From positions 1-19,797 of the forward strand of contig JAUIKJ010000003.1 in NCBI GenBank assembly GCA_030430835.1: 19,797 nucleotides of DNA, written 5' to 3'. This stretch comes from Candidatus Hydrogenedentota bacterium. GTDB taxonomy: Bacteria; Hydrogenedentota; Hydrogenedentia; Hydrogenedentales; JAEUWI01. Shown one piece after another: positions 6,477 to 13,564 of the stretch. The translations under genes were made by a program, and so were the position numbers. The notes beneath the pieces are model-generated. The model was not told where the DNA came from. It searched no databases and saw nothing but the letters and a program-made list of their open reading frames with translations. How positions within the stretch are numbered: position 1 is the first letter of the stretch; every line of letters starts with the position of its first letter.

Positions 6477-8501
6477 TTATTTGGCCGGGCCGTGTGAGGA
6501 TGATGACTCCTCTTCCCAGCGTTTCATCAGGTACTTGTAGGTCTCGTCCTGGGCACGGTGCCCGCCGGCGCCGGCGGTCCCGACGTAATGATTCGACTGG
6601 TTCTCGTCGAGTACGCGTGCCTTGCAGGCATCGGCAACCTGGATCGCCATCATGGCGCTCACTTCCTGCTGGAGCTTGGGATCGTTTATGGGGAATGCCG
6701 ACTCGATACGCCAATCGAGGTTGCGCTCCATCAGGTCGGCGGAGCTCAGGTAGATCTTCCGGTCCTCGCCGCGGCCGAAGATGTAGACCCGTTGGTGCTC
6801 GAGGAAGCGGTCCAGGATCGAAATGGCACGAATGTTGTCATGGGGCCGCATCGCGTAGGTGGTCCGGATGACGAAATCCATCTTCACGCCGGCATCGGCC
6901 GCTTCGCGCAGCTTGTCGATGATCCCCTCGTCGGTGAGGTGGTTCGCCTTGATAAAGATGTAGCCGTCCTTACCCTTTTTCTGCTCCCGGTTGATGAGGC
7001 GCATGAATTTCTTGCGGGTATTGAAGGGCGAGATCAGCAGGTGCTTGAACTCGGGCGCACTGACGGCTCGGACCTTTGCGGCATTCCGGAGATACTCGAA
7101 GACACGGGCGGTTTCTTCGGTCAGGCGTTTGTCGGCGGTCAGCAGGATGCTGTCGACGTAGAGCCGGCCGGTGCCCTCGTGGAAGTTGCCGGTGCTGAGT
7201 CCGGCGATCAGCTTGTCCTTGCGCTTGATCAGCAGGGCCTTGCAATGCACCTTCATCGGCGGCACGCCGAAGGTAACCGTGGCCCCGACTTCACCCAGTC
7301 GCTGGGAGATGCGGATGTTGTTCTTCTCGTCAAAGCGCGCCTGCAGCTCGATGTTGACCGTGATCTTTTTGCCGTTGCGTGCCGCGTTGTACAACGCGTT
7401 CACCACCTGGGAAATCCGCGCGGAACGGTAGAGCGACATGCTGATTTCCTGGACCTTGGGATCGATCGCCGCCTCGCGCAGCAGGCGAATCACGTGGTCG
7501 AAGGACTGGTAGGGATAGGTGATCAGCAGGTCCTGCTTCTCGATCACGTCCATCATCGGCTTGCGGTCACGGTCGAGCACCGGGTGCGGCGCGGGGTCGA
7601 GATCGGGGAAGAGCAGATCCTTGCGCCGGCTGGGGAAGCGCATCAGGTCTTTCATGTTGTGATAGCGACCGCCGGGGATCAGGGTGTCTTTTCCGGAGAC
7701 CTTGAGCTCTTTCAACAGCAGCCGGCGCAGGCCGAGCGGCATCGACGCGTCGTAGACAAGACGCGTGGGCCGCCCGCCCTTGCGCTGCTCAAGCACGCGC
7801 TGCATCTTGCGGACGAATCCTTCGGTAAAGTCGTTGTCGATGTCGAGTTCCGCATCGCGCGAGATCTTGAATTCGTAGGCACTGATGCGGTCGTAGTCGA
7901 AGATGTAGAACATCTCGTTCAGGCCATGGCGGATCACGTCGTCGATGTACATGATGTCGCCGCGCGGCGACTCGACAAAGCGGGGCAGCTCTCTCGGGAC
8001 CTCGAGAATGGCGTAGCGCGTGCGCCGTTTCTCCATGACCACGCCGAAGTAGAGGGCCCCGTCTACCAGCGGCGGAAAGGGCTGACCCTTGGCGATGATG
8101 ACGGGTACGAGGCTGGGCAGGACTTCTTCGTGGAAGTACTCCTGCAGCCAGGCCGTGGTGCCGTCGGGCTGTCCGGCGATGTCCTGGTCCGTGAGGATGC
8201 GGATGTCTTCTTCCGCCAACTGTGCCACGATGCCCGCGTAGGCGGTTCGAAAGCGCTCGTCGAGTTCCCGGGTCTTGTGACCCACTACTTCGACGAGTTC
8301 CTGCATGCCCTTCTTGCCGAGGTCAATGCGGCGCTGGATACTGGCGACGCGGACCTTGAAGAACTCGTCCATGTTGGACGAGAAAATCCCGAGGAACTTG
8401 AGGCGTTCCAGCAGGGGGTTGCGGCGATCCTCGGCTTCCTGGAGGACACGCTCATTAAAGGACAGGGTGGAAATCTCGCGGATCTGCGGAAGATTCTTCA
8501 T
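6477..8501 (-). CDS. ppk1: Polyphosphate kinase 1
   Basis: 674 residues, normal for PPK1, the membrane-associated enzyme that reversibly transfers the gamma phosphate of ATP onto polyphosphate chains. The N-terminus has the family signature (STLSFNERVLQEAEDRRNPL, about 11-30, then LKFLGIFSSNMDEFF). The first phospholipase-D-like domain contains MSLYR (355-359), IELQARFDEKNNI (384-396) and the autophosphorylated His in KVHCK (His419). LSTGNFHEGTGRLYVD (435-450) follows. The second has RTTYAMRPHDNI (546-557), FLEHQRVYIFG (His569 probably the second conserved His) and YLSSADLMERNLDWRIE (584-600). It is the first gene of a minus-strand run ending in the GNAT gene, and is divergent from the lipoate-ligase relative. 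The last ~35 residues are a polar Ser/Glu-rich tail with no assigned role. Confidence 0.96.
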   Translation of the reverse strand: MKNLPQIREISTLSFNERVLQEAEDRRNPLLERLKFLGIFSSNMDEFFKVRVASIQRRIDLGKKGMQELVEVVGHKTRELDERFRTAYAGIVAQLAEEDIRILTDQDIAGQPDGTTAWLQEYFHEEVLPSLVPVIIAKGQPFPPLVDGALYFGVVMEKRRTRYAILEVPRELPRFVESPRGDIMYIDDVIRHGLNEMFYIFDYDRISAYEFKISRDAELDIDNDFTEGFVRKMQRVLEQRKGGRPTRLVYDASMPLGLRRLLLKELKVSGKDTLIPGGRYHNMKDLMRFPSRRKDLLFPDLDPAPHPVLDRDRKPMMDVIEKQDLLITYPYQSFDHVIRLLREAAIDPKVQEISMSLYRSARISQVVNALYNAARNGKKITVNIELQARFDEKNNIRISQRLGEVGATVTFGVPPMKVHCKALLIKRKDKLIAGLSTGNFHEGTGRLYVDSILLTADKRLTEETARVFEYLRNAAKVRAVSAPEFKHLLISPFNTRKKFMRLINREQKKGKDGYIFIKANHLTDEGIIDKLREAADAGVKMDFVIRTTYAMRPHDNIRAISILDRFLEHQRVYIFGRGEDRKIYLSSADLMERNLDWRIESAFPINDPKLQQEVSAMMAIQVADACKARVLDENQSNHYVGTAGAGGHRAQDETYKYLMKRWEEESSSSHGPAK

Positions 8502-8619
8502 GCCTGCTTTCTCGACGGATCGATTCGGTCCGCGGGCATCTTAGCAAATGGCGTGCAGCATGGGCATTCCGCCGCCTGCTATGCTTCCCGTTGAATACGT
8601 ACCGCCTGTGGAATTCCCC

Positions 8620-9348
8620 ATGCAATTGATCGATTACAGTTTCGACGAACCCGCGGCAAACCTCGCGCTGGATGAGCTGCTGCTTGAGGCGGTTGAATGC
8701 GCGGGCGCACCGAGCACCTTGCGCTTGTGGGAGAGTCCGCGGCATTTCGTTGTTCTTGGCACGGCGCAGGCCGTGGCGGCGGAGGTCCATGAAGCGGCCT
8801 GCAAGGAAGCGGGGATCCCCGTGCTCCGGCGATGCAGTGCGGGCGGTTGCGTGTTGCAGGGACCCGGCTGCCTCAATTACGCCCTTGCGCTGCGCTACGA
8901 CTTGCATCCAGACCTGAAGGGCCTCCATGCGTCCTACACCTGGATCCTCAACCGGATTGCCACGGCCCTGGCCCCCCTGGGGATCACCGCGGTCCTGAGC
9001 GGCATCTCGGATCTCAGCCGGGATGGGATGAAATTCTCCGGAAACGCCCAGCGCCGCCGGCGTGTGGCCCTGCTGCACCACGGCACCCTGCTCTACCAGA
9101 CAGACCCGGCGCTGATGGCGCGTGTGTTGCAGGAACCGGCGGACCGCCCCGACTATCGCGGGGCGCGACGGCACGCGGACTTCGTGACGCCGCTGCCGGT
9201 GGCGGCCCCGGCCCTGCGGGAGGCGGTGTGTCGGGCCTTCGGCCTGGATCCGGCCCAGGCCACCACGCCAGACGCGGCGGCGCTGGCGGCCGCCGACGCA
9301 CTGGCCCGCTCGAAGTACCTGGATCCCGCCTGGATCTACCGACGATAG
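8620..9348 (+). CDS. Lipoate-protein ligase A / octanoyltransferase family protein
   Basis: 242 residues, a single catalytic BPL/LplA/LipB-type domain without the LplA C-terminal accessory domain. The family is involved in attaching lipoate or octanoate to E2 and GcvH proteins. Evidence: opening QLIDYSFDEPAANLALDELL; RLWESPRHFVVLGTAQ (35-50); a variant of the RR..GGG motif, RRCSAGGCVLQGPGCLNYAL (70-89); and GMKFSGNAQRRRRVALLHHG (136-155), whose Lys138 matches the Lys that contacts the acyl-adenylate. The usual GGGAVYHD is replaced by AGGCVLQG, so whether it is a ligase, an octanoyl transferase or an amidotransferase cannot be told. The frame is open further upstream; I chose ATG 8620 because family members begin with 'W.LID'. 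The gene is divergent from ppk across 118 bp. Confidence 0.82.
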   Translation: MQLIDYSFDEPAANLALDELLLEAVECAGAPSTLRLWESPRHFVVLGTAQAVAAEVHEAACKEAGIPVLRRCSAGGCVLQGPGCLNYALALRYDLHPDLKGLHASYTWILNRIATALAPLGITAVLSGISDLSRDGMKFSGNAQRRRRVALLHHGTLLYQTDPALMARVLQEPADRPDYRGARRHADFVTPLPVAAPALREAVCRAFGLDPAQATTPDAAALAAADALARSKYLDPAWIYRR

Positions 9349-9371
9349 CCGCGCGCGCAGCCTCGAAATAT

Positions 9372-9412
9372 CACAGATTCGCAAATTTGTGAAGAATTTC
9401 CTATTGAAATTC
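9372..9412. promoter_or_regulatory. Two AT-rich inverted repeats upstream of the envelope operon
   Basis: CACAGATTCG|CAAATTTGTG (9372-9391) is an imperfect 20-bp palindrome (8 of 10 paired). Just after it, GAATTTC-CTATT-GAAATTC (9394-9412) is a perfect 7-bp inverted repeat. Both lie in an unusually AT-rich stretch 20-60 bp upstream of the -35 box at 9430. This is a layout expected for operators or activator sites. The hairpins lack a T-run, so they are not an obvious terminator for the preceding gene. No regulator is identified. Confidence 0.4.
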
Positions 9413-9429
9413 GGGTAATAAATCGTGAA

Positions 9430-9458
9430 TTGACGGATTCTTCGGACCTTTGATACAT
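9430..9458 (+). promoter_or_regulatory. Sigma-70-type promoter of the envelope operon
   Basis: TTGACG (9430-9435), a 17-nt spacer and ATACAT (9453-9458; alternatively TACATT one base later) precede the first gene of the cluster. The -35 is 5 of 6 to consensus and the spacing is ideal. Transcription would begin about 9464-9466, at or next to the GTG start at 9466, so the mRNA may be leaderless. Confidence 0.6.
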
Positions 9459-9465
9459 TAGATGC

Positions 9466-10188
9466 GTGGGACAACAGGCGACGAGAAAGCTCGCCCGCAT
9501 CGTGGCTGCAGTGTTGTTCGGCTCCGCATTCGGATTGGCGATGGGCTATTCCGTCCGCGAGATCATGAATCCGCAGACCCGATTGCCGGCGGAGCGTGCG
9601 GCGGAAACGCCCGAAACCGTGGCGGACGCGGTGCGTCCTGAAACCGTGACTCGGCCCGAGACGGGGTCCGGTGCAGCGGACGGTGCGGTATCGAGCAATA
9701 CGGTGGCGATGCAATATGCCAACGCGCTGCAACGCGGCGACACGGAGCGCGCGGTCGCCATGACACGCTGGATGCGTGAGCGGATCGCCTATGTGCAAAG
9801 CCAGTCCGGGTCACCGGATGCGGCGGAGCAGGCGCGCGCGTCCCTGATTGAGCAGTTGAATGATCGTGGTATTGAAGGCAACCGCCTGGCGGAAGAAGGC
9901 ATTGAAGACCAATACGTCTTCGCGCCAGGCGTTCTGCTCGAAGCGGTTGCCGTGGATGCCGGGCGCGACGACCTTGCGGAACCTGCGGGTTCGCGCACCT
10001 GGATCCGTGCGGTATTTCCATCGCGCCGGACGGCGCCCCGCGACGGGGAGGACGTGCCGGTGCGTGCGATTACCGCGGGCGTCAATGTTTCGAAAGACGG
10101 TTCCATCTTGAAAGCCAATGTCATCGGAAACCTGGAGTTGGATCTGGATTCCATATCCTACGACTGGGCATCCGCAGGAGGAGAATAA
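9466..10188 (+). CDS. Signal-anchor envelope protein of unknown function
   Basis: 240 residues starting at GTG 9466. That start is needed to include the membrane segment LARIVAAVLFGSAFGLAMGY (9-28) with basic residues before it, and no SD precedes it. After the membrane helix come a Pro/Glu/Thr-rich linker (about 35-78), a helical part SNTVAMQYANALQRGDTERA (77-96) through about residue 148, and a beta-rich C-terminal part (about 150-236). The helix 'A..YA.AL..GD...AV' followed by beta structure recalls NTF2-like/DUF4878-type periplasmic domains, but this is inference and the family is not recognised. It heads the cluster that continues 2 nt later with the zinc-ribbon protein; the next gene's SD lies in its last codons. 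Most likely the bulk of the protein is periplasmic. Confidence 0.72.
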   Translation: MGQQATRKLARIVAAVLFGSAFGLAMGYSVREIMNPQTRLPAERAAETPETVADAVRPETVTRPETGSGAADGAVSSNTVAMQYANALQRGDTERAVAMTRWMRERIAYVQSQSGSPDAAEQARASLIEQLNDRGIEGNRLAEEGIEDQYVFAPGVLLEAVAVDAGRDDLAEPAGSRTWIRAVFPSRRTAPRDGEDVPVRAITAGVNVSKDGSILKANVIGNLELDLDSISYDWASAGGE

Positions 10189-10190
10189 TC

Positions 10191-10613
10191 ATGCCCCTTG
10201 CGAAGTGCGCACGCTGCAAGACCATGTTTAACAAGGAAGACCGGCCGATCTGTGCGGCCTGCGAGCCCCTTGAGACCGCCGATTACGAGAAGGTCCGGGC
10301 CGTGCTCGAGACCCATCCCGACCTCAATTCCGAGGAGGCCGCCGAGAAGGCGGAGGTGGATATCGCGGTGATTACGCGCATGCTTAAGGACGGCATGCTG
10401 ACCGACAGCGCCGCAACGAAGGCAGCCACCTGCGGGCAGTGCGGCGCCCCGGCGCTCAGTGCGAGCAAGCGTCTTTGCCAGCCCTGCCTGGACAAGATGA
10501 ATGCGGGCATGGCCCGGGCGCAGGCCAGCCTCAAGATGGAGGCACCCAAGCGGGTGGAGGTCGGCGAATACATGAACGCGCGGGCGGCCTTCGACAGTAA
10601 ACGCCGGACCTGA
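10191..10613 (+). CDS. Double zinc-ribbon / HTH protein resembling flagellar-operon protein YvyF
   Basis: 140 residues. Two zinc ribbons with identical spacing, C-x2-C-x11-C-x2-C, are visible: Cys6, 9, 21, 24 and Cys81, 84, 96, 99. Between them residues 31-70 form a helical helix-turn-helix-like segment, with DLNSEEAAEKAEVDIAVITR (44-63) then MLKDGML. The first half resembles the YvyF (TIGR03826-like) proteins of flagellar operons, which have one ribbon plus such a segment; the second ribbon is an extra. An excellent SD (AGGAGG, 14 nt before the ATG at 10191) overlaps the end of the previous gene. The protein is cytoplasmic and Cys-rich, and could be a regulator or anti-sigma/chaperone-like factor. 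No flagellar genes are in view, so a flagellar role is unsupported here. Confidence 0.8.
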   Translation: MPLAKCARCKTMFNKEDRPICAACEPLETADYEKVRAVLETHPDLNSEEAAEKAEVDIAVITRMLKDGMLTDSAATKAATCGQCGAPALSASKRLCQPCLDKMNAGMARAQASLKMEAPKRVEVGEYMNARAAFDSKRRT

Positions 10614-10678
10614 GAACGCGAACCACGGCCCGGAGGGAACCCGATCCCCCCGCCAGAGATTCAAGTCACACGCGGATC

Positions 10679-10696
10679 ATCCCGATAAACCGGGAT
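10679..10696. repeat. Small hairpin ATCCCG-N6-CGGGAT
   Basis: A perfect 6-bp inverted repeat with a 6-nt loop lies in the 153-bp gap between the zinc-ribbon gene and the 53-codon gene. No T-tract follows, so it is not a standard intrinsic terminator. It may be an mRNA processing or stability element, or chance. Confidence 0.35.
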
Positions 10697-10766
10697 GGCG
10701 CGTCGCGGCTGGACGACGATGCCCGGTATCAGGCACAATTTCCAGCGGTGCAGGATCCAGTTTAGA

Positions 10767-10928
10767 ATGAGCAGGAGTGAAAAAATCGGGTTGGTCAGCG
10801 TTGTGATATTGTTCGCCCTCTTTGCCCTCGGCCTCATCCTGACCCTTCGGCCGGCCGGCAATGCCACGGGCGGTGCAGAAGACAGCGTACTCGTCAAGCA
10901 ACGCATCCAGAACCTGCAACAGAATTGA
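10767..10928 (+). CDS. 53-residue single-pass membrane peptide
   Basis: The sequence MSRSEKIGLVSVVILFALFA continues with LGLILTLRPAG, giving one strong transmembrane helix (about 8-27) preceded by basic residues (R3, K6). After it come a short Gly/Ala linker and a helical C-terminal tail (DSVLVKQRIQNLQQN). No known family is recognised. The ATG at 10767 directly precedes the hydrophobic helix; the frame is open upstream, but those residues (Arg/Trp/Cys-rich) look non-coding. A weak AGGA lies about 15 nt upstream. The gene ends 8 nt before the amidase start and contains that gene's SD, which supports it being a real, translated gene. It may be a small membrane partner or regulator of the wall enzymes. 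That role is inference. Confidence 0.6.
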   Translation: MSRSEKIGLVSVVILFALFALGLILTLRPAGNATGGAEDSVLVKQRIQNLQQN

Positions 10929-10936
10929 GGATACAC

Positions 10937-12094
10937 GTGATCCTTGCCTCGGTGTCACGGTGCCGGCCATCGAAATCCCTTTCCCTGTGGACGCTCGCCA
11001 GCGTCCTCGTTTTTTGCTGTGTGCCGCGGGCATACGGGGCGCAGGTCTCCTTCACCATCGTCCACGGCAGTGAGACCCACACGGCCACAGCCGAGGCGAT
11101 CCCGATCGACAATGTTCCCTATCTTCCGCTGGGCGTTCTCTTCGAGCAATTCGGCGGACAGGGAGTCGTCTCGGACCAGCGCATCGAGATGTCGCTGAAC
11201 GGCCTCTATGCCTCCGGCCACGTCAACAGCGCGCGGGTCGAGACCGAAGCCCGGATCATCGCTCTGCAGAGGCCACTGCTGCTGGGCGAATCGGGGGCAC
11301 TCATCGCCCAGGAAGATCTCGCGCATCTGCTGCGTGAGCTCTACGGCGTTACACTCCGCGAGAACACGGTGATTGACGATGAGCCGCCCATGCTCGAAGA
11401 ACCCGTGGGCGACGCCGCACCCGAGGCCCTGGCCGAGCCGGTTGCGGAGATGCCGGAAGCGGCCGTGGCCACGGCACGCCTGGAGACGATCATCATCGAC
11501 CCCGGTCACGGCGGCAGCGATGTGGGCATAGCGGGCGCCTCCGGCCTGACCGAGAAAGACCTGGTGCTGGCGATCGCCGAAGAGCTGCGGACGGTGCTGA
11601 AGGAGACGACCGGGCTGAAGACCTATATTACGCGCAGCGACGATTCCGCGGTGCCGTTGCAGCAGCGGGCCAACTTTGCAAACCAGCAGCAGGGGGACCT
11701 GCTGATCAGCCTGCATGCAGGCGCGAGCTTCGCGCCGCAGGCGCACGGCTTTGAAGTCTATTATGCGCCGCGCCCCCGGGGTGCAGGCGCGGGCCTGGGG
11801 CTGCGTGCATCGCCACAACTCGCCGACTTCAGCGGCCAGAGCCGCGCCTACGCCGAGGCCATCGCGGAGCGCCTCGCGGCCCAGAGTTCCGCCGCCAACC
11901 GCGGCCTGCGCGAGATGCCATTGCGCCTGCTCGGTACGGCGTCCATGCCGGGGGTGCTGATTGAGGTCGGCTTCCTGACCAATGCCGCGGAGGAGGCCCT
12001 CTTGGAATCGGCGAACTACCGGCGGCGCATCGCCGAGGGAATCGCGCAAGGCATCGTCAACGCGGGCAGCGCGGGCGTGGGAGATCCCTCATGA
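10937..12094 (+). CDS. N-acetylmuramoyl-L-alanine amidase (Amidase_3)
   Basis: 385 residues from GTG 10937, preceded by a good SD (TTGAGGA). A TTG at 10925 is possible but lacks an SD. A signal peptide (RCRPSK, then LSLWTLASVLVFCCV, cleavage near AYGA at 32-35) sends it to the periplasm. Residues about 36-140 form a beta-rich domain resembling the copper-amine-oxidase N-terminal-like domain. An acidic Ala/Pro/Glu linker (145-178) follows. The zinc amidase domain then cleaves the bond between MurNAc and L-Ala of peptidoglycan. Its zinc ligands are His191 (IIIDPGHGGSD), Glu206 (TEKDL) and His260 (ISLHAG), and the catalytic Glu343 is in LIEVGFLTNA. It overlaps the GerMN gene by 4 nt (ATGA). Probable role: cell-wall turnover or daughter-cell separation. 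Confidence 0.93.
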   Translation: MILASVSRCRPSKSLSLWTLASVLVFCCVPRAYGAQVSFTIVHGSETHTATAEAIPIDNVPYLPLGVLFEQFGGQGVVSDQRIEMSLNGLYASGHVNSARVETEARIIALQRPLLLGESGALIAQEDLAHLLRELYGVTLRENTVIDDEPPMLEEPVGDAAPEALAEPVAEMPEAAVATARLETIIIDPGHGGSDVGIAGASGLTEKDLVLAIAEELRTVLKETTGLKTYITRSDDSAVPLQQRANFANQQQGDLLISLHAGASFAPQAHGFEVYYAPRPRGAGAGLGLRASPQLADFSGQSRAYAEAIAERLAAQSSAANRGLREMPLRLLGTASMPGVLIEVGFLTNAAEEALLESANYRRRIAEGIAQGIVNAGSAGVGDPS

Positions 12095-12771
12095 GCCGCG
12101 TTCGTGGACAGAGCGCGGTATCGAAATTCTTCGTTTCGATCTGGGCCTGCGTAACGCTGATCCTGCTCTTCTGCGTCGTGTTGCTGGTGCGCGAACTGAT
12201 GGCGCGGGAATTGGAGACGGCGGAGCTCGCGCAGCGATCAGAAGAGCTCGCCGCCGCCAGCGGCGGACCCGTATCACGGGAGTCCACCGACCTCGGCACG
12301 CGGGACGTGCAGGTGTACTTCGCCAACGCGGATGCCACGGCACTGGCCCCGCTCGACATCAAGATTCAGTTCACCGATTCCACGGTGGAGAACTGCCGCG
12401 CGGTGCTTCAGCAGCTCATCGCAGGGCCGCCGGAAAACCTGAATCCGGTCCTGCCGGACAATACGCAGATTCGCGGGATGTACCTGCTGGCCGATGGCGA
12501 GCTCGTGGTCGACCTGTCCCGCGAGATCATTGCCTTTCACCGGCAGTTCAAGAGTGCGTCGATGGAAGCGCTCATGGCCTACAGCATTGTGAACACCCTG
12601 AGCCAACCGGCCCTGCAAAGCCGCGCGGATCCCGAAGTGCGTACGGTCCAGATACTCCTTGAAGGCTCGTTGGCCGTCGATACCTTCCCCGCGCACATGG
12701 ACTGGAGCGCGCCGCTCGTGCCCGATGCGCGTTGGGTACAGGCGCCGCTGGAACGCGCGGCCAATGGCTGA
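12091..12771 (+). CDS. GerMN-domain membrane-anchored protein
   Basis: 226 residues. A signal anchor (FFVSIWACVTLILLFCVVLL, 13-32) is followed by a short coiled-coil-like stretch (ELMARELETAELAQRSEELA, 35-54) and one GerMN domain (about 73-205): VQVYFANADATAL, LQQLIAGPPENL, then DGELVVDLS and EALMAYSIVNTLSQ. The domain is named from the Bacillus germination protein GerM. It is also common in non-sporulating bacteria beside amidase and MurI genes, where it probably binds or helps process cell-wall material in the periplasm. The ATG overlaps the amidase stop by 4 nt, with GGGAGA as SD. There are no other sporulation genes in view, so sporulation is not implied. Confidence 0.85.
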   Translation: MSRVRGQSAVSKFFVSIWACVTLILLFCVVLLVRELMARELETAELAQRSEELAAASGGPVSRESTDLGTRDVQVYFANADATALAPLDIKIQFTDSTVENCRAVLQQLIAGPPENLNPVLPDNTQIRGMYLLADGELVVDLSREIIAFHRQFKSASMEALMAYSIVNTLSQPALQSRADPEVRTVQILLEGSLAVDTFPAHMDWSAPLVPDARWVQAPLERAANG

Positions 12772-13564
12772 TCCGTCCGGCGGGATTGGGATCTTCGACT
12801 CGGGCGTGGGCGGATTAACGGTGTACCGTCAGATCACCGCACGCCTCCCCCAGGAATCCGTCGTCTATCTCGGCGACACGGCGCGCGTGCCCTACGGCAC
12901 CAAGTCGCCGGAGACGGTGGTACGCTACGCGCGCGCCTGCGCGCGTCTTCTGATCGCACGCGACATCAAGTTGCTGGTGGTCGCGTGCAACACGGCCTCC
13001 GCCTTCGCGATGCAGGCCCTGCAGGAGGAATTGGCAATCCCGGTTGTCGGCGTGGTGGAACCCGGGGCGCGGGCCGCCGCCGCGGCGACACGCAGCGGCG
13101 TGGTCGGCGTCATCGGGACCGCGGGCACGGTGAGCAGCGGGGCCTACCCGCGTGCACTCGCGGCGATCGCCCCGCCGGTCCGGGTCGTGCAACGTGCCTG
13201 CCCCCTTTTCGTGCCCCTGGCGGAAGAAGGCTGGACGGCGGGCAAGGTGCCGGAAGCCGTCGCAACCCGGTATCTTGAGGGCATGCTGGATGAGGGCATC
13301 GATACGCTGGTACTGGGCTGCACGCACTATCCTCTGCTGAAGCCGGTGATTGCGCAGGTGGCAGGTCCGGCAGTGCAACTTGTGGACAGTGCGGAGGAAA
13401 CGGCCGTGGCCGTGGCGCGCGTGATCGCGGAACGGGCCCTGGGCAACCCGGGTTCCCCGGCAACAACCCGCTTCCTCGTGAGCGACACGCCGGAGAGCTT
13501 CCGGCGCAGCGGCCAAGCCTTTTTGGACCGGGAACTGGATCCCGTGGAATGGGTTGATTTCTGA
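12764..13564 (+). CDS. murI: Glutamate racemase
   Basis: 266 residues, the standard length. MurI converts L-glutamate to D-glutamate for the peptidoglycan stem peptide in the cytoplasm. The two catalytic cysteines are Cys75 in VVACNTASA and Cys186 in LGCTHYPLL, and the substrate-binding sites IFDSGVGGLTV (10-20) and YLGDTARVPYG (35-45) are intact. The start MADPSGGIGIFDSG at 12764 overlaps the GerMN gene by 8 nt and fits the usual short N-terminus; the SD is weak, so coupling to the upstream gene is likely. The stop shares a base with the start of the deacetylase gene (TGATG). The neighbouring amidase and deacetylase give it a cell-wall context. Confidence 0.97.
   Translation: MADPSGGIGIFDSGVGGLTVYRQITARLPQESVVYLGDTARVPYGTKSPETVVRYARACARLLIARDIKLLVVACNTASAFAMQALQEELAIPVVGVVEPGARAAAAATRSGVVGVIGTAGTVSSGAYPRALAAIAPPVRVVQRACPLFVPLAEEGWTAGKVPEAVATRYLEGMLDEGIDTLVLGCTHYPLLKPVIAQVAGPAVQLVDSAEETAVAVARVIAERALGNPGSPATTRFLVSDTPESFRRSGQAFLDRELDPVEWVDF

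Noticed and set aside
8577..8585. Extended -10 (TGCTATGCT) upstream of the lipoate-ligase relative
   Set aside because: No matching -35 at usual spacing, though an extended -10 can act alone; too weak to list.
6558..8594. Long plus-strand frame opposite ppk1
   Set aside because: Mirror frame of an unmistakable polyphosphate kinase; composition rich in His/Val/Asp as expected for an antisense shadow.
8455..9798. Long minus-strand frame spanning the lipoate-ligase gene, the promoter region and the next gene
   Set aside because: Crosses an AT-rich regulatory region and two real genes, Arg/His-rich, no motif or RBS.
10740..10768. TTCCAG-17-TAGAAT promoter-like pair before the 53-codon gene
   Set aside because: The -10 overlaps the ATG, so it could not express that gene; could serve the amidase only, and the -35 is poor.
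10955..12049. Long minus-strand frame opposite the amidase gene
   Set aside because: Antisense of a gene with intact catalytic residues; no domain or start signal of its own.
12091..12771. GerMN gene as evidence for endospore formation
   Set aside because: GerMN domains are widespread in non-sporeformers and all other envelope genes here indicate a diderm; no spore genes seen.
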